NCBI GenBank assembly: GCA_902523095.1
Contig: CABYYE010000005.1
Span: 1 to 54,835 of the forward strand
Reading direction: 5' to 3'
DNA from: an uncultured Pelagibacteraceae bacterium
Lineage (GTDB): Bacteria; Pseudomonadota; Alphaproteobacteria; Pelagibacterales; Pelagibacteraceae
DNA length: 54,835 nt
Within the stretch, counting starts at the first letter, position 1. Every line of letters starts with the position of its first letter. The notes under the pieces were generated by a model that did no database searches, was not told the DNA's origin, and saw nothing but the letters and a program-made list of their open reading frames with translations. Positions 35,102-48,709 of this stretch are shown piece after piece. The translations under genes and the position numbers were made by a program.

Positions 35102-35989
35102 ATGGAAAGCATACCATACGATAAAAGAAACGGAAAAATTTGGTTTAACGGTAAAACCGTTGATTGGGGAGATGCAAATATTCATATTTTAAACCATGGG
35201 TTACATTATGCAAGCTGCGTTTTTGAAGGTGAACGTGTTTACGATGGTGAAATTTTTAGATTGGATGAACATACTGATAGATTATTTTATTCAGCTAAAA
35301 GAATGGGAATAAAAGTTCCATACAGTCAAAAAGAAATTAATGATGCAAGCAAAAGTATAATAAATATTCAAAAAGTTAAAAATGGATATGTAAGACCTGT
35401 GATTTGGAGAGGAAGTGAAATGATGGCGATATCAGCGCAAAAAAATAAAATCCATGTAGCAATCGCAACTTGGGAATGGGGGTCCTATTTTGATCCTAAG
35501 TTAAAACTTAAAGGTATAAAATTAAATATTTCCTCTTGGAGAAGACCTAGTCCAAACTCGGTTCCTTGGGACACTAAGGCAGCTGGTCTTTACATGATTT
35601 GTACCTTATCAAAACATGAAGCTGAGGCTCAAGGTTTTACCGACTCGCTTATGTTAGATCATGAGGGTAATATAGCTGAAGCAACTGGAGCAAACGTTTT
35701 TTTCAAAGATAAGTCAGGGCAAATACATACTCCAATTCCAGACTCTTTTTTAAACGGCATTACTAGAAGAGAAGTGATTAAAATTGCAAAGTCAAAAGGT
35801 ATAAAGATTTTAGAAAGAAAAATCAAACCAGAGGAAATGAAAAATTTTGAAGGATGTTTTTTAACTGGAACAGCAGCAGAAGTAACTCCAGTTTCTCAGA
35901 TAGATGGCTATAACTTTAAAGTTTGTAGTACTATATCTGAGTTATCAGATGCTTATCAAAATTTAGTTAGAAAAAAATCTGCTGCTTAA
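35102..35989 (+). CDS. ilvE: Branched-chain amino acid aminotransferase
   Basis: PLP enzyme (fold type IV) for the last step of Leu, Ile and Val synthesis. 295 residues. N-terminal KIWFNGKTVDWGDANIHILN and HYASCVFEGERVY are typical; the PLP lysine lies in WDTKAAGLY, and EAEAQGFTDSLMLDHEGNIAEATGANVF is the family signature region (about 180-208). FLTGTAAEVTPV binds the cofactor phosphate. Its stop interlocks with convergent pgsA (TTAA at 35986-35989). Confidence 0.94.
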   Translation: MESIPYDKRNGKIWFNGKTVDWGDANIHILNHGLHYASCVFEGERVYDGEIFRLDEHTDRLFYSAKRMGIKVPYSQKEINDASKSIINIQKVKNGYVRPVIWRGSEMMAISAQKNKIHVAIATWEWGSYFDPKLKLKGIKLNISSWRRPSPNSVPWDTKAAGLYMICTLSKHEAEAQGFTDSLMLDHEGNIAEATGANVFFKDKSGQIHTPIPDSFLNGITRREVIKIAKSKGIKILERKIKPEEMKNFEGCFLTGTAAEVTPVSQIDGYNFKVCSTISELSDAYQNLVRKKSAA

Positions 35990-36564
35990 TCTTTATTGTC
36001 CTCATTAATAGCATGGTCGATACCTTTTCTTACATAATCATAACCAGTATATAATGTTAAAAAAGCTGAAAGCCAAAGAAGTATAATACCAATAGTTTGT
36101 GCATTGTAATCTTGAAAATTAATAAGCTTATTTCCACTTTCTCCAGTTAATAAAATTGCGATTGATAGCATTTGTAATAATGTTTTTAATTTTGATAGGC
36201 TAGTTACTTGAATAGATACACTTGTTTTAGCCAAAAATTCTCTAAGACCAGATATTAAAATTTCTCTTGTGAGGATAATTATAGCAGCTATAACTTCATA
36301 ATTTTTTATTGTACCATTCATTACTAATAATATTAATGCCGCTGCAACAATAATTTTATCAGCAATAGGATCTAACAATTCTCCTAGACGAGACTCTTCT
36401 TTAAATAGTCTTGCTAAAAGCCCATCTAAATAATCAGTAAAGCTTGCCAAGACAAATAAAAAAAATGGAATTAAATCTCCAAAAAAACCTGGAATAAAAA
36501 AAGCTAAAACAAATATTGGAACAATAATTATTCTTCCTATAGTTAATATATTTGGTATTTTCAT
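35986..36564 (-). CDS. pgsA: Phosphatidylglycerophosphate synthase
   Basis: CDP-diacylglycerol-glycerol-3-phosphate phosphatidyltransferase, making PG precursor in the inner membrane. 192 residues from the ATG at 36564, where the family N-terminus KIPNILTIGR begins; an upstream start at 36600 is rejected. The CDP-alcohol phosphotransferase motif is complete: DYLDGLLAR, then G-E-L-L-D-P-I-A-D. Several membrane helices. Starts one base after the uvrC stop, the usual alphaproteobacterial uvrC-pgsA pair. Confidence 0.93.
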   Translation of the reverse strand: MKIPNILTIGRIIIVPIFVLAFFIPGFFGDLIPFFLFVLASFTDYLDGLLARLFKEESRLGELLDPIADKIIVAAALILLVMNGTIKNYEVIAAIIILTREILISGLREFLAKTSVSIQVTSLSKLKTLLQMLSIAILLTGESGNKLINFQDYNAQTIGIILLWLSAFLTLYTGYDYVRKGIDHAINEDNKD

Positions 36565-36565
36565 T

Positions 36566-38401
36566 TTATTCGTGGAAATAATTGTATATCTTCTTTGCAA
36601 TACTGTCTTCTATTCCTTCTACAGACTTCAAGTCATCAAAACTAGCTGATTCCACAGCTCTAGCGGAACCAAAATGATTTAACAAAGCCCTTTTTCTTTG
36701 TCGACCAATTCCTTGAATTTGATCAAGCAACGATTTACTCAAGTTTTTCCTCCTTTTTGCTCTATGAGTGTTAATTGCAAATCTATGTGCTTCATCTCTT
36801 AGTCTTTGAATGAAAAAAAGCAAAGAATCATTCCTGTCTAAAATAAATTCTTTATTTTTATAATAAATTTTTTCTTCACCGGCATTTCTTCTTTTTCCCT
36901 TAGCAATAGCCAAGATAGGTAAATCATGTAAACCTAGTTCGTTTAAAACTTCTCTAGAGACTGAGTATTGCCCTTTTCCACCGTCGATCATAACTAGATC
37001 TGGTAAAGAAAGGGATCCTGATTTTTCTTTAATGGCTTTCGAAAATCTTCTAAACAAAACTTCTTTCATCATTCCATAATCATCACCTTTGACTTTATTG
37101 TTTTTGATATTAAATTTTCTATATCTTTTTTTAATAAATCCTTCGTTTCCAAAACAAATTAAAGCTCCAATTGAGTCAGATCCTTGAATATGGCTATTGT
37201 CATAAACTTCAATTAAATCAATATTGCTATTTAGTTTGAATTTTTTTGCCAAATTTTCAATTAAATTGTTATTTGTATCAGATTGAATTAGTTTTTGAGT
37301 TAAGGCCTGTTTTGCATTTTTTTCTGCAAGTTTTGAAATGCTAATTTCGTTTTTAGACTTCGCTTGCTTTATTACAACTTGCTTGTTCTCCTTAATTGAA
37401 AATGTTTTTTCTAATAGAGTTTTTTCGCTTAACTCATGATTAGTTATAATGAGTATTGGTATTGATTTGTTTTCATAAAACTGAGATATAAAAGAAGAAA
37501 GAATATCTTTAATTGTATCATCTGGATCATGCTTGGGATAAAAAGCCTGATTACCCCAGTTTTGTTTAGATCTAAAAAAGAAAACTTGTATGCAAGTTTT
37601 CCCTGTTTCTTTGTAAATGCTAATAACATCTGCTTCGCTTAAGTTAGTTTGATTAATTTTTTGCGATGTTTGTATTTGAGTCAAAGCTTTTATTCTATCT
37701 CTTGAAATTGCTGCTTTTTCATAATCAAGCTCTTTGCTTGCTTTTTCCATTTCTTTTGATAGATTTTTTTGAATTCTTCTGGATTTGCCAGAGATAAAGT
37801 CTATAGCATCGTTTACAGTAGATAAATATTCTTTTTCTGAGATGTGCTGCACGCAAGGGGCAGAGCATCTTTTTATTTGATAAAGTATGCACGGTCTTTC
37901 TCTATTTTTAAAAACAGTGTCATCGCAAACTCTAAGCTGAAATATTTTTTGTAATATCTTAATAGTCCAATTAGCTGAACCTATGGAAGCAAAAGGTCCA
38001 AAATAATATCCAGATTTAGATTTTTTACCCCTTAACTTTGTTAGTTGAGGCCATTTATCTTTATTGCCAATATAGATATAAGGAAAAGACTTATCATCTC
38101 TTAAAAGAATATTGTATCTTGGTTTGTGCTTCTTGATTAAGTTTGCCTCTAAAAGTAGTGCCTCACTCTCATTATTTGTAGTAGTAGTTTCAAGATTGTG
38201 AGTAAGAGATAACATTCTTTCAGTTCTTATGGGTAAATTAGAGTCGGATACATAACTTTTAAGCCTATTAGGAATATTTTTCGCTTTTCCTATGTAAAGA
38301 ATTTCCCCTGAAGAACTTAACATTTTATAAACTCCAGGATTTTTGGATATCAAAGGTATTTTATCTTTAATTATTTTTTTTCCTTGTTCTAAACTGTTCA
38401 T
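36566..38401 (-). CDS. uvrC: Excinuclease ABC subunit C
   Basis: Makes the two incisions in nucleotide excision repair. 611 residues. GIY-YIG nuclease domain at the N-terminus ([22 protein letters not shown] region, 19-40), cysteine patch [16 protein letters not shown] motif [15 protein letters not shown] for UvrB contact, RNase H-like C-terminal nuclease ([20 protein letters not shown] and MIDGGKGQ) and helix-hairpin-helix pair ([18 protein letters not shown]). Starts on the last base of folB and is followed by pgsA. Confidence 0.96.
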   Translation of the reverse strand: MNSLEQGKKIIKDKIPLISKNPGVYKMLSSSGEILYIGKAKNIPNRLKSYVSDSNLPIRTERMLSLTHNLETTTTNNESEALLLEANLIKKHKPRYNILLRDDKSFPYIYIGNKDKWPQLTKLRGKKSKSGYYFGPFASIGSANWTIKILQKIFQLRVCDDTVFKNRERPCILYQIKRCSAPCVQHISEKEYLSTVNDAIDFISGKSRRIQKNLSKEMEKASKELDYEKAAISRDRIKALTQIQTSQKINQTNLSEADVISIYKETGKTCIQVFFFRSKQNWGNQAFYPKHDPDDTIKDILSSFISQFYENKSIPILIITNHELSEKTLLEKTFSIKENKQVVIKQAKSKNEISISKLAEKNAKQALTQKLIQSDTNNNLIENLAKKFKLNSNIDLIEVYDNSHIQGSDSIGALICFGNEGFIKKRYRKFNIKNNKVKGDDYGMMKEVLFRRFSKAIKEKSGSLSLPDLVMIDGGKGQYSVSREVLNELGLHDLPILAIAKGKRRNAGEEKIYYKNKEFILDRNDSLLFFIQRLRDEAHRFAINTHRAKRRKNLSKSLLDQIQGIGRQRKRALLNHFGSARAVESASFDDLKSVEGIEDSIAKKIYNYFHE

Positions 38402-38787
38402 TATATTCTCGTTTTTACAACTTCTATACCAACTGAGCTTGTTTCTTTAATAATATCTAATTTTTCAATTTTTAATTTAATTTTCTTAATTTTTTTATTT
38501 TTTAACATTTCGTCTAATAAAGACTCCGACAAACTTTCAAGTAATTCAAAGTGTGTTTTTTTAGTCAATCTTTTAATATCGTTTATAATGCTCTCATAAT
38601 TGACAATAGATTTAATGTCAGGTTTCAGGTTTGGATCAGTAGTAATCTCAATGTTAAACTTTACTCTTTGTTTTTCTAGTTTTTCAAATTGATGAATGCC
38701 TACCGATAATAATAAAATTAAATCTTTAACAATGATTTTTTTACTATATTTAAATTTTTGCTTATTTTTAAACTTTAAAATTTTCAT
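38401..38787 (-). CDS. folB: Dihydroneopterin aldolase
   Basis: Folate-pathway enzyme converting dihydroneopterin to hydroxymethyl-dihydropterin. 128 residues. Core reads [26 protein letters not shown] (in one region, about 23-48), then [13 protein letters not shown] with the conserved tyrosine, and [16 protein letters not shown] with the catalytic-site glutamate; the C-terminal strand is [12 protein letters not shown]. The N-terminus has about 18 extra Lys-rich residues. Overlaps the SDR gene by 4 nt and uvrC by one base. Confidence 0.87.
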   Translation of the reverse strand: MKILKFKNKQKFKYSKKIIVKDLILLLSVGIHQFEKLEKQRVKFNIEITTDPNLKPDIKSIVNYESIINDIKRLTKKTHFELLESLSESLLDEMLKNKKIKKIKLKIEKLDIIKETSSVGIEVVKTRI

Positions 38788-39539
38788 TCTTTTGCGTTAA
38801 CAATATCAGGTGTTTCCCAAGCTAAACGTTGTCCGCTATCTACATTTATAATTTCACCAGTTATATTATCATTATTTATCAAAAACTTAACTGCTGAACT
38901 AACGTTTTTTGTATTTACTTTCTTTTCAAGTAATGTTGATTTCCATTGTTTTTTAAAATGTTTTTCAGATTGGCGTTTATTTTTAAGTGTCGGTCCAGGA
39001 GAAACTGCGTTTACTCTTATATTTGGTGCAAGCTTCATAGCAGAAGTTTTAGTTAAAGTTGCAAGACCAGATTTACTTAAAGTGTAAGAAAAAAAGAATG
39101 GAGTTAATTTTTCAACTCGTTGATCAATAATATTTACAATATTTCCACTACTACCCTTATATACTTTGGCGAAGTTTTTAATTAAAATTGCAGGAGCCTT
39201 GAGATTAACATTTATATGCTTTAAAAAACTTTTGTCAGAAAAATCAGTCAAATTATCATTTTCAAAAACTGACGCGTTATTAATTAAACAATCTAAACCT
39301 TTCATTTTTTTATATGCATAAGGAATTATTTTTTGAGTTTGTCTAAAATTATTTAATTCAGCTTTAAAAAGATAAACAATAGAACCTAAATTTTCTAGCT
39401 CTTTTTTTAGTTTTTTTGCAGCAAAATAAGATTTCGAATAATGAATAACAATTTGAGTATCGTAACTTGCTAGTTCTAAAGCTATAGATCTACCAATTCG
39501 ATTTGCCCCACCAGTAACTATTATTTTTTTGGCTTCCAT
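38784..39539 (-). CDS. SDR oxidoreductase, pteridine reductase/FolM-like
   Basis: 251-residue short-chain dehydrogenase. Rossmann start [18 protein letters not shown] (6-23), NNASVF, and catalytic YTLSKSG (Y-x3-K). [12 protein letters not shown] and the C-terminal DSGQRLAW resemble pteridine reductases (PTR1/FolM), in which the Asn-Arg pair favours NADPH. Position next to folB supports a role in pterin or dihydrofolate reduction, but this is inferred. It starts 19 nt inside uvrB. Confidence 0.78.
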   Translation of the reverse strand: MEAKKIIVTGGANRIGRSIALELASYDTQIVIHYSKSYFAAKKLKKELENLGSIVYLFKAELNNFRQTQKIIPYAYKKMKGLDCLINNASVFENDNLTDFSDKSFLKHINVNLKAPAILIKNFAKVYKGSSGNIVNIIDQRVEKLTPFFFSYTLSKSGLATLTKTSAMKLAPNIRVNAVSPGPTLKNKRQSEKHFKKQWKSTLLEKKVNTKNVSSAVKFLINNDNITGEIINVDSGQRLAWETPDIVNAKE

Positions 39540-41689
39540 TTTTTTTGTTGCTTCTTTACTTTAGTCCCAGGCATACCAAGCGTTGATCTACCTTTTGGAT
39601 AAACTTTATTTTTAAGGTTATACTGACCTATTTTTGGGTTCAAAGTTATTTCTAATTCACTAGCCTCTAATTTTCTTATTTCATCTCTTATCTTAGCTGC
39701 TTCCTCAAACTCTAGATTGGCAGCTGACTCTTTCATCTTTTTATTTAATCCTTTAAGATGTTTTTTTAGATTACCTCCAATATTAGAGTCTTTAATATTT
39801 ACATAATCTTTTTCGTAAACTGACTCTAAAATATCTCCTATTTCTTTTTTTACTGATTCAGCTGTGATATTATTTTTTTTATTGTATTCTTGCTGCTTCG
39901 ATCTTCTTCGATCGGTCTCTTTAATAGCTTTTTCTATACTTTTGGTTTTTTTATCTGCATACAGAATAACTTTTCCGTCAATATTTCTGGCAGCTCTTCC
40001 AATGGTTTGAATTAAAGATGTTTCTGACCTCAAAAATCCCTCTTTATCAGCATCTAGAATTCCTACCAACCCACACTCTGGAATATCTAGTCCTTCTCTT
40101 AAAAGATTTATTCCAACCAAAATATCAAATACTCCAAGTCTTAAATCTCTTATAATTTCAATCCTCTCTAATGTATCAATGTCAGAGTGCATGTATCTAA
40201 CCTTCAGACCATTTTCATGAAGGTATTCTGTTAAATCTTCTGCCATTTTTTTTGTTAGTGTTGTTGCCAAAACACGATAGCCTTTTTCTATAACTTTTGC
40301 AGCTTCATGCATCAAATCATCCACTTGTGTTTTTGCTGGCCTAATCTCAACAGGCGGGTCAATCAACCCTGTTGGTCTAATTATTTGATCAATAAATTTG
40401 TTGTTAGTTTGTTTTAATTCCCAGGGGCCTGGTGTTGCAGAAACAAATACTGTTTGAGTCCTCATCATATCCCATTCTTCAAACTTAAGGGGTCTATTAT
40501 CCATACAGGAAGGAAGTCTAAAACCATATTCAGCCAATGTACTCTTTCTTGTTCTATCTCCTTTGTACATCCCGTTTAATTGCGGTACTGTTACGTGACT
40601 TTCATCTACAAATATAATTGTGTTATCTGGAAAATATTCAAATAGTGTTGGTGGAGGTTCGCCAGCTTTTCTTCCAGATAAAAACCTAGAATAGTTTTCA
40701 ATACCAGCACATGTTCCTGTAGCCTCTATCATTTCTAGATCAAACTTTGTTCTTTCTCTCAATCTTTGTTCTTCTAATAATTTGTTATTTGCTCTATGTT
40801 TTTTTAATGTCTCTGCTAACTCAGATTTTATTTGTTTAATTGCCTGCTCCATTGTTGGCTTAGGAGTTATATAGTGACTGTTTGCGTAAATCTTAATTAT
40901 AGAATAACTATTAGTTTTATCCCCTGTTAAAGGATCAAATTCTTCTATTTTTTCTAATTTATTTAAATTAAAACTTATTCTCCACGCTCTATCTTCAAGG
41001 TGAGACGGAAAAATTTCTAAATTTTCTCCCCTCACTCTAAAAGTACCTCTAAAAAAATTTTGATCATTTCTTTTATATTGAAGCATTACAAATGTCCTTA
41101 TTAATTCATCTCTACTATATTCGTTATTTTTTTTAAGCGTTATGGTCATCTTGCTATAAGCTTCTACTGATCCGAGCCCATAAATACATGAAACACTTGC
41201 TACAATGATAACGTCATCTCTCTCTAGCAATGATCTTGTCGCTGAGTGTCTCATTCTATCTATCTGCTCATTAATCGAAGCTTCTTTTTCTATGTAAGTA
41301 TCTGACCTAGGAACATAAGCTTCTGGTGTATAATAGTCATAATAAGAAACAAAATATTCAACAGCATTATCTGGAAAAAAACTTTTAAATTCTCCATATA
41401 ATTGCGCAGCTAAAGTTTTATTTGGAGCTAGGACCAAAGCGGGTCTATTAGTAGCTTCTATTACTTTAGCCATAGTAAAAGTTTTTCCAGAACCTGTCAC
41501 CCCAAGCAGGACTTGTTCATTTTTTTTGTCTTTAATATTTTTAGTTAATAATTTTATAGCCTGAGGTTGATCACCAGCTGGTTGAAAGTCACTTTTAATT
41601 TTAAACTTAATACCACCTTCTAACTTCTTCTTAATAGAGTTGTTAGTAGTTTCAATATCTAGTATTTTTTCTTGATAAGTATTTTGCAT
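39521..41689 (-). CDS. uvrB: Excinuclease ABC subunit B
   Basis: Damage-verifying helicase-like ATPase of nucleotide excision repair. 722 residues. Walker A GVTGSGKT (63-70), beta-hairpin region [24 protein letters not shown]-like VDESHV, helicase motif [14 protein letters not shown], and C-terminal UVR motif [15 protein letters not shown] for UvrC binding. First gene of the uvrB-SDR-folB-uvrC-pgsA block; divergent from aspC across 41 bases. A basic tail ([14 protein letters not shown]) ends the protein. Confidence 0.97.
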   Translation of the reverse strand: MQNTYQEKILDIETTNNSIKKKLEGGIKFKIKSDFQPAGDQPQAIKLLTKNIKDKKNEQVLLGVTGSGKTFTMAKVIEATNRPALVLAPNKTLAAQLYGEFKSFFPDNAVEYFVSYYDYYTPEAYVPRSDTYIEKEASINEQIDRMRHSATRSLLERDDVIIVASVSCIYGLGSVEAYSKMTITLKKNNEYSRDELIRTFVMLQYKRNDQNFFRGTFRVRGENLEIFPSHLEDRAWRISFNLNKLEKIEEFDPLTGDKTNSYSIIKIYANSHYITPKPTMEQAIKQIKSELAETLKKHRANNKLLEEQRLRERTKFDLEMIEATGTCAGIENYSRFLSGRKAGEPPPTLFEYFPDNTIIFVDESHVTVPQLNGMYKGDRTRKSTLAEYGFRLPSCMDNRPLKFEEWDMMRTQTVFVSATPGPWELKQTNNKFIDQIIRPTGLIDPPVEIRPAKTQVDDLMHEAAKVIEKGYRVLATTLTKKMAEDLTEYLHENGLKVRYMHSDIDTLERIEIIRDLRLGVFDILVGINLLREGLDIPECGLVGILDADKEGFLRSETSLIQTIGRAARNIDGKVILYADKKTKSIEKAIKETDRRRSKQQEYNKKNNITAESVKKEIGDILESVYEKDYVNIKDSNIGGNLKKHLKGLNKKMKESAANLEFEEAAKIRDEIRKLEASELEITLNPKIGQYNLKNKVYPKGRSTLGMPGTKVKKQQKKWKPKK

Positions 41690-41696
41690 TTTGTGT

Positions 41697-43861
<2,165 letters not shown>

Positions 43862-43874
43862 TATGATATGTTTA

Positions 43875-43880
43875 TATAGT
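43875..43880 (+). promoter_or_regulatory. Candidate -10 box of the ELM1-like gene
   Basis: TATAGT followed by five bases (AACTA) and the ATG at 43886. No clear -35. Same geometry as dciA, udg and aspC, and again consistent with a leaderless mRNA. Confidence 0.4.
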
Positions 43881-43885
43881 AACTA

Positions 43886-44836
43886 ATGTTGGAATTAAAA
43901 GCACTTCTTTTAACTCAGGGTATGCACGGCATGGTAAGCCAAGTAGAAGGTTTAGCAAAGGCATTAAAACTTAACTATAAACATCAAAACATTAAATTAA
44001 AAAAATTATGGAATTTTATTCCACCAAAATTTACTCCAATTTCAGAGAACTTATTAACAGAAAAATTTGTTTGTGATAGCAAGATTATCATTTCGTGTGG
44101 AAGAAAAAGTGTTATCCCATCCATAGCTTTAAAAAAAAGGTTGGGTAATCAAATTTTTAATATTCATATTCAAGATCCAAAAGTTTCTTTTCAGCATTTT
44201 GATCTAATAATTAGTCCTGAACATGACGGTATTAAAGGACAGAACATTTTGACTACAAAAGGTTCTATCCACTATTTAACAAAAAAAGAAATAGTAGAAA
44301 ATATTAAATATTTACCCTTAGACAAAAATAAAAAAAAGATTGTAACCTTTGTTATTGGGGGGCCAAATAAATATTATGATTATTCTGACGATCAAATTCA
44401 TCATCTTTTTAATAAAGTTAAAACAATGTTTACTCCTGACAAATATAAGATTGTTGTAATACCTTCCTATAGAACACCGGAAGAAATAATAAAGAGAGCC
44501 TATAATACATTCAGCGTTAACCATTACGTAGTTAAAAAAATTGATAAAAAAGCTTATCTAAGTTCATTGGCCTTAGCAGATTTTATAATTGTAACATGTG
44601 ACTCAACTTCGATGATATCAGAGGCAGCAGTTACTGGTAAACCAGTTTATATGGCCATGATGAAACCAAAAAGAAGTATAAGACGTTTTCAAAGTTTCTA
44701 TACTCAGTTTAAAGATCTTGGAGTGGCAAAAGAATTGAAAGACAATGTTGACAATTGGAGTTATGATAAGTTAGATGAAGTAAATAGAATTGCTCCTATA
44801 ATAAAAGAAAAAATGAAATCAAATGGAATTATTTAA
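43886..44836 (+). CDS. Mitochondrial fission ELM1-like (DUF1022) protein
   Basis: 316-residue member of the ELM1/DUF1022 family. GMHGMVSQVEGLAKALKL at the N-terminus, the ISCGRKSVIPSIALKKR segment, IHIQDPKVSFQHFDLIISPEHDG and a C-terminal FIIVTCDSTSMISEAAVTGKPVY resemble GT-B-type sugar-nucleotide-binding folds. Plant ELM1 acts in mitochondrial fission; the bacterial role is not established, and envelope glycan or lipid modification is one possibility. It overlaps the 2-oxoglutarate oxygenase gene by 14 nt, suggesting joint function. Confidence 0.82.
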   Translation: MLELKALLLTQGMHGMVSQVEGLAKALKLNYKHQNIKLKKLWNFIPPKFTPISENLLTEKFVCDSKIIISCGRKSVIPSIALKKRLGNQIFNIHIQDPKVSFQHFDLIISPEHDGIKGQNILTTKGSIHYLTKKEIVENIKYLPLDKNKKKIVTFVIGGPNKYYDYSDDQIHHLFNKVKTMFTPDKYKIVVIPSYRTPEEIIKRAYNTFSVNHYVVKKIDKKAYLSSLALADFIIVTCDSTSMISEAAVTGKPVYMAMMKPKRSIRRFQSFYTQFKDLGVAKELKDNVDNWSYDKLDEVNRIAPIIKEKMKSNGII

Positions 44837-45488
44837 ATCTTTAGAAAAAAGAACAAAACTATTTAGTACTCCTTTCAAGCATTTTGAAATAAATCAACCT
44901 CTTACAGAAAATGCTATTCAAGAGATTTCTAAAGCTGACATAGCCGACCCAAGAAAGCAAAATCTTAATTACGACGGGACCAGAGCCTTAGATGGTGGAG
45001 AGGGTAGCTTTAGAGCTGGCATTAAAGATGGTGGTAAAGCTAAAAAGTTAAGATGTTATGTTACTAAAGGTAACTCAAATCAATTTCCTTATCTTACAAG
45101 TTTTATTGAAGAGTTAAGATCACCTCAAGTTTATAAAAAGATCGGATCATTAATTGGAAAAGACTTAAATAATTCATATGTGAGACTAGAGGTAATTTGT
45201 GATCGTGAAGGTTTCTGGTTGAAACCTCATTGCGATATAGAGGAAAAATTGATGTCTTCTATCGTTTTTGTTAATATGCATAATGAGTCAGAAAATTTAG
45301 GAACAGATTTTTATGATGAAAAATTAAACAAAGTTAAAACGGTTCCTTATAAACATAATTATGGGTACTTCTTTACAAGCGGACCGAATACATGGCATGG
45401 AATGGAGAAAAAAGAAATTAGAAAAGAGAGAAGATGCATCCAGATAAACTACGTTACTTTTGAGACTGATTGGAAAGTAAAAAGTTAG
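44823..45488 (+). CDS. 2-oxoglutarate/Fe(II) oxygenase-like protein
   Basis: 221 residues. The second half shows the 2OG oxygenase facial triad: H136 and D138 in [10 protein letters not shown]192 in NTWHGMEKK, and an arginine pair (R203, R204) for 2-oxoglutarate in ERRCIQINY. Spacing fits prolyl-4-hydroxylase-like oxygenases. Substrate is unknown. It starts 14 nt inside the ELM1-like gene and its stop interlocks with the carB stop (TTAG, 45485-45488). Alternatively a sugar or protein hydroxylase; sequence does not decide. Confidence 0.75.
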   Translation: MELFKSLEKRTKLFSTPFKHFEINQPLTENAIQEISKADIADPRKQNLNYDGTRALDGGEGSFRAGIKDGGKAKKLRCYVTKGNSNQFPYLTSFIEELRSPQVYKKIGSLIGKDLNNSYVRLEVICDREGFWLKPHCDIEEKLMSSIVFVNMHNESENLGTDFYDEKLNKVKTVPYKHNYGYFFTSGPNTWHGMEKKEIRKERRCIQINYVTFETDWKVKS

Positions 45489-48400
45489 ATATCTTGCAAA
45501 GAAGTAACACTAATATTTTTAAATTTTAAAGATTTTATACCCTCTAAACAAACTTTTGCCGTTGACATATTGGTACAATAAGGAACTTTATTTGCTAAAG
45601 TGGCTCTTCTTAAAGCTATCGCATCGCTTAATTGAGACTCACTATTTCCGCCACCTGTATTAATAACTAAAGCTATTTTTTTAGCGTTAAGAACATCGAC
45701 AATATGTGGAGATCCCTGATTTACTTTATTTATTTTCTTACACCTAATTCCATGTTGTCTTATATATTCAGCGGTACCTTCTGTTCCACAAAGTTTAAAA
45801 TTCAATTTAACCAATTGTTTTGCTAATTGTACTCCTTCCTCTTTGTGACTATTTTTCAAAGAGATAAAAGCTAAACCACTCTTTGGAAGAGAATTGGAGG
45901 CTGCAATTTGACTTTTTGCAAATGCCATTCCAAAGTTTTTATCAAAGCCCATAACTTCACCTGTCGACTTCATTTCTGGCCCTAATAAAAGATCGCTATT
46001 TGGAAATTTATTAAATGGGAATACAGCCTCTTTTACTGCAAACATATTTTTAGCTTTACTTTTCAGATTGAATTTAGATAATTTTTCTCCAGTCATTACT
46101 CTGGAGGCTATTTTAGCAAGTGGTAAATTTTTTGCTTTTGAAACAAATGGAACTGTTCTACTTGCTCTTGGATTAACTTCTATTACATAAATCTCATCAT
46201 TTTTAATAGCGTACTGCACATTCATAAAGCCTTTAACCTTTAGTGCTAAAGCTAATTTTTTTGTTTGATTTTCAATTTCTTTTATTAAAAAAGATTTGAT
46301 TGAAACAGGCGGCAAACTACAAGCAGAATCACCAGAGTGTATTCCAGCTTCTTCTATGTGTTGCATAACACCTGCAACAAAAACATTTTTACCATCTGAT
46401 ATTGCATCAACATCTACTTCCATAGCGTTATCAATAAATTTATCTATTAAGATTGGATTTTTCTCTGCTACCTTAAATGCTTTCTTTACAAAGTCCTTAA
46501 GCTGTTTTTTTTCATGAACTATTTCCATGGCTCTTCCACCTAATACATACGAAGGTCTGACCATTAAAGGTAAGCCGATTTTTTTTGCAATTTTAATAGC
46601 CTGAGGAAAATTTTTTGCTATACCGCTTTTCGCCTGTTTTAGTTTTAGTCTATCCAACAATCCTCTGAATCTATCTCTATCTTCTGCCAGGTCAATTGAC
46701 GCATACTGAGTTCCTAAAATTGGAAGTTTTTTTTCTTGTAAAAATTTTGCAAGTTTAATTGGTGTTTGCCCGCCAAATTGTGCAATAATTCCTTTTAAAT
46801 TTCCTTTAGACTTCTCTCTTTTAATAATATTAAATACATATTCATCAATTAAAGGTTCAAAATATAATCTATCACTAGTGTCATAATCTGTTGAAACTGT
46901 TTCTGGATTACAATTAATCATTATCGTTTCATATTTAGCTTTTTTAAGAGCAAAACTAGCTTGACAGCAACAATAATCGAATTCTATTCCTTGACCAATT
47001 CTATTAGGACCTCCACCGAGTATTATAATTTTTTCTCTGTCAGAAGGATAAGCTTCACACTCTGAAATTAATGAAAAATTTCTTTGATAAGTAGAGTACA
47101 TGTAAGGAGTAAAAGACTTAAACTCTGCAGCACAAGTATCTACTTTTTTATAAACGGGTAAAACTTTTAAGGCCTCTCTCTTCCTTCTAATTGCTTCTTC
47201 TGAGTTTTTTGTAAGTTCTGATAATTTTTTATCAGAAAAACCAATTGATTTAATATAATTGAATTCAATAAAATTTTTTGGAAGCCCGTTCTTCTTAATT
47301 TTCATTTCACTATCTATAATTTCTTTTATTTGATTTAAAAACCAAGGATCTATTTTTGATAGTTTGTGTATTTTATCAAAATTAATTTTTTTTCTAAAAG
47401 CTTCACCTACAAGCAAAATCTTATTTGGAACATTCTCTTTTAATTTTTTTTTAATTTGTTTAACATTTAAGTTAAATATTTGATCCAAACCTGAAAAACC
47501 TGTTTCCAAAGAAACCAAAGCTTTCTGCAAAGACTCTTTAAAATTTCTTCCTATCGCCATAGCCTCACCAACAGATTTCATAGAAGTGCCTAAAATTGCT
47601 GCTGAGGTTGAAAATTTTTCAAAAGTAAATCTTGGAATTTTAGTAACAACGTAGTCTATGGTTGGCTCAAAAGAGGCTGGTGTAACTTTAGTAATTTCGT
47701 TTTTTAATTCATCCAAGGTATATCCAACTGCTAACTTTGCAGCAACTTTTGCTATTGGAAAACCAGTTGCTTTAGAAGCTAAAGCTGACGATCTTGAAAC
47801 TCTAGGGTTCATTTCAATAATTACCATTCTTCCATTTTTCGGATTGATAGCAAATTGAACATTTGATCCACCAGTTTCAACTCCAATTTTTCTTAAACAA
47901 GCTATAGAAGCGTTTCTCATGACTTGATATTCTTTATCAGTTAAGGTTAGGGCAGGAGCAATCGTTACAGAATCCCCAGTATGAATTCCCATAGGATCTA
48001 AATTTTCAATTGAACAAATTATTATACAATTATCTCTTTTGTCTCTTACAACCTCCATTTCAAATTCCTTCCAACCCTCTAAACATTCTTCAACTAGAAC
48101 CTGTTTTACAGGAGATTCATGAAGACCATTTTTTATTATTTTGAAAAATTCTTTTTTGTTTTTAGCAATTCCTCCTCCTAGACCACCCAAGGTGAAAGCT
48201 GGTCTTATTATTGCAGGTAATCCAATTTGTTTTAAAACTCTTGAAGCTTGGTTAAAATTATTCACGATTTTAGATTTTGGTAAATCTAAACCAATTTCAA
48301 TCATATTTTTTCTAAATTTTTTTCTATCCTCTGCATTTGCTATTGCTTTTGAGTTGGCACCTATTAATTCAATTTTATATTTTTTAAGTATGCCTTTTTT

Positions 48401-48709
48401 TTCAGCCTCCATTGCTAAATTTAATGCAGTTTGACCACCCATAGTTGGCAAAATAGCATTAGGCTTCTCTTTGAGAAGAATTTTTTCAAGAACCTCTAAT
48501 GTAATAGGTTCTATATAAGTTTTATCAGCAACATTAGGATCCGTCATGATTGTTGCAGGATTAGAATTAATCAAAATTACTTTAAAACCTTCATCTTTAA
48601 GAGCTTTGCATGCTTGAGTGCCCGAGTAGTCAAATTCACAGGCTTGACCAATAATGATTGGACCCGCTCCTACAACTAATACTTTTTTAATATCTTTTCT
48701 TTTTGGCAT
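45485..48709 (-). CDS. carB: Carbamoyl-phosphate synthase large chain
   Basis: Makes carbamoyl phosphate from bicarbonate, ammonia and two ATP, for arginine and pyrimidines. 1074 residues, full length. Two ATP-grasp halves each begin with the paired motifs [20 protein letters not shown] and [35 protein letters not shown] and [13 protein letters not shown] are the matching metal-site segments. The C-terminal MGS-like allosteric domain (about 930-1074) ends with [13 protein letters not shown]. Overlaps carA by 23 nt. Confidence 0.98.
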   Translation of the reverse strand: MPKRKDIKKVLVVGAGPIIIGQACEFDYSGTQACKALKDEGFKVILINSNPATIMTDPNVADKTYIEPITLEVLEKILLKEKPNAILPTMGGQTALNLAMEAEKKGILKKYKIELIGANSKAIANAEDRKKFRKNMIEIGLDLPKSKIVNNFNQASRVLKQIGLPAIIRPAFTLGGLGGGIAKNKKEFFKIIKNGLHESPVKQVLVEECLEGWKEFEMEVVRDKRDNCIIICSIENLDPMGIHTGDSVTIAPALTLTDKEYQVMRNASIACLRKIGVETGGSNVQFAINPKNGRMVIIEMNPRVSRSSALASKATGFPIAKVAAKLAVGYTLDELKNEITKVTPASFEPTIDYVVTKIPRFTFEKFSTSAAILGTSMKSVGEAMAIGRNFKESLQKALVSLETGFSGLDQIFNLNVKQIKKKLKENVPNKILLVGEAFRKKINFDKIHKLSKIDPWFLNQIKEIIDSEMKIKKNGLPKNFIEFNYIKSIGFSDKKLSELTKNSEEAIRRKREALKVLPVYKKVDTCAAEFKSFTPYMYSTYQRNFSLISECEAYPSDREKIIILGGGPNRIGQGIEFDYCCCQASFALKKAKYETIMINCNPETVSTDYDTSDRLYFEPLIDEYVFNIIKREKSKGNLKGIIAQFGGQTPIKLAKFLQEKKLPILGTQYASIDLAEDRDRFRGLLDRLKLKQAKSGIAKNFPQAIKIAKKIGLPLMVRPSYVLGGRAMEIVHEKKQLKDFVKKAFKVAEKNPILIDKFIDNAMEVDVDAISDGKNVFVAGVMQHIEEAGIHSGDSACSLPPVSIKSFLIKEIENQTKKLALALKVKGFMNVQYAIKNDEIYVIEVNPRASRTVPFVSKAKNLPLAKIASRVMTGEKLSKFNLKSKAKNMFAVKEAVFPFNKFPNSDLLLGPEMKSTGEVMGFDKNFGMAFAKSQIAASNSLPKSGLAFISLKNSHKEEGVQLAKQLVKLNFKLCGTEGTAEYIRQHGIRCKKINKVNQGSPHIVDVLNAKKIALVINTGGGNSESQLSDAIALRRATLANKVPYCTNMSTAKVCLEGIKSLKFKNISVTSLQDI

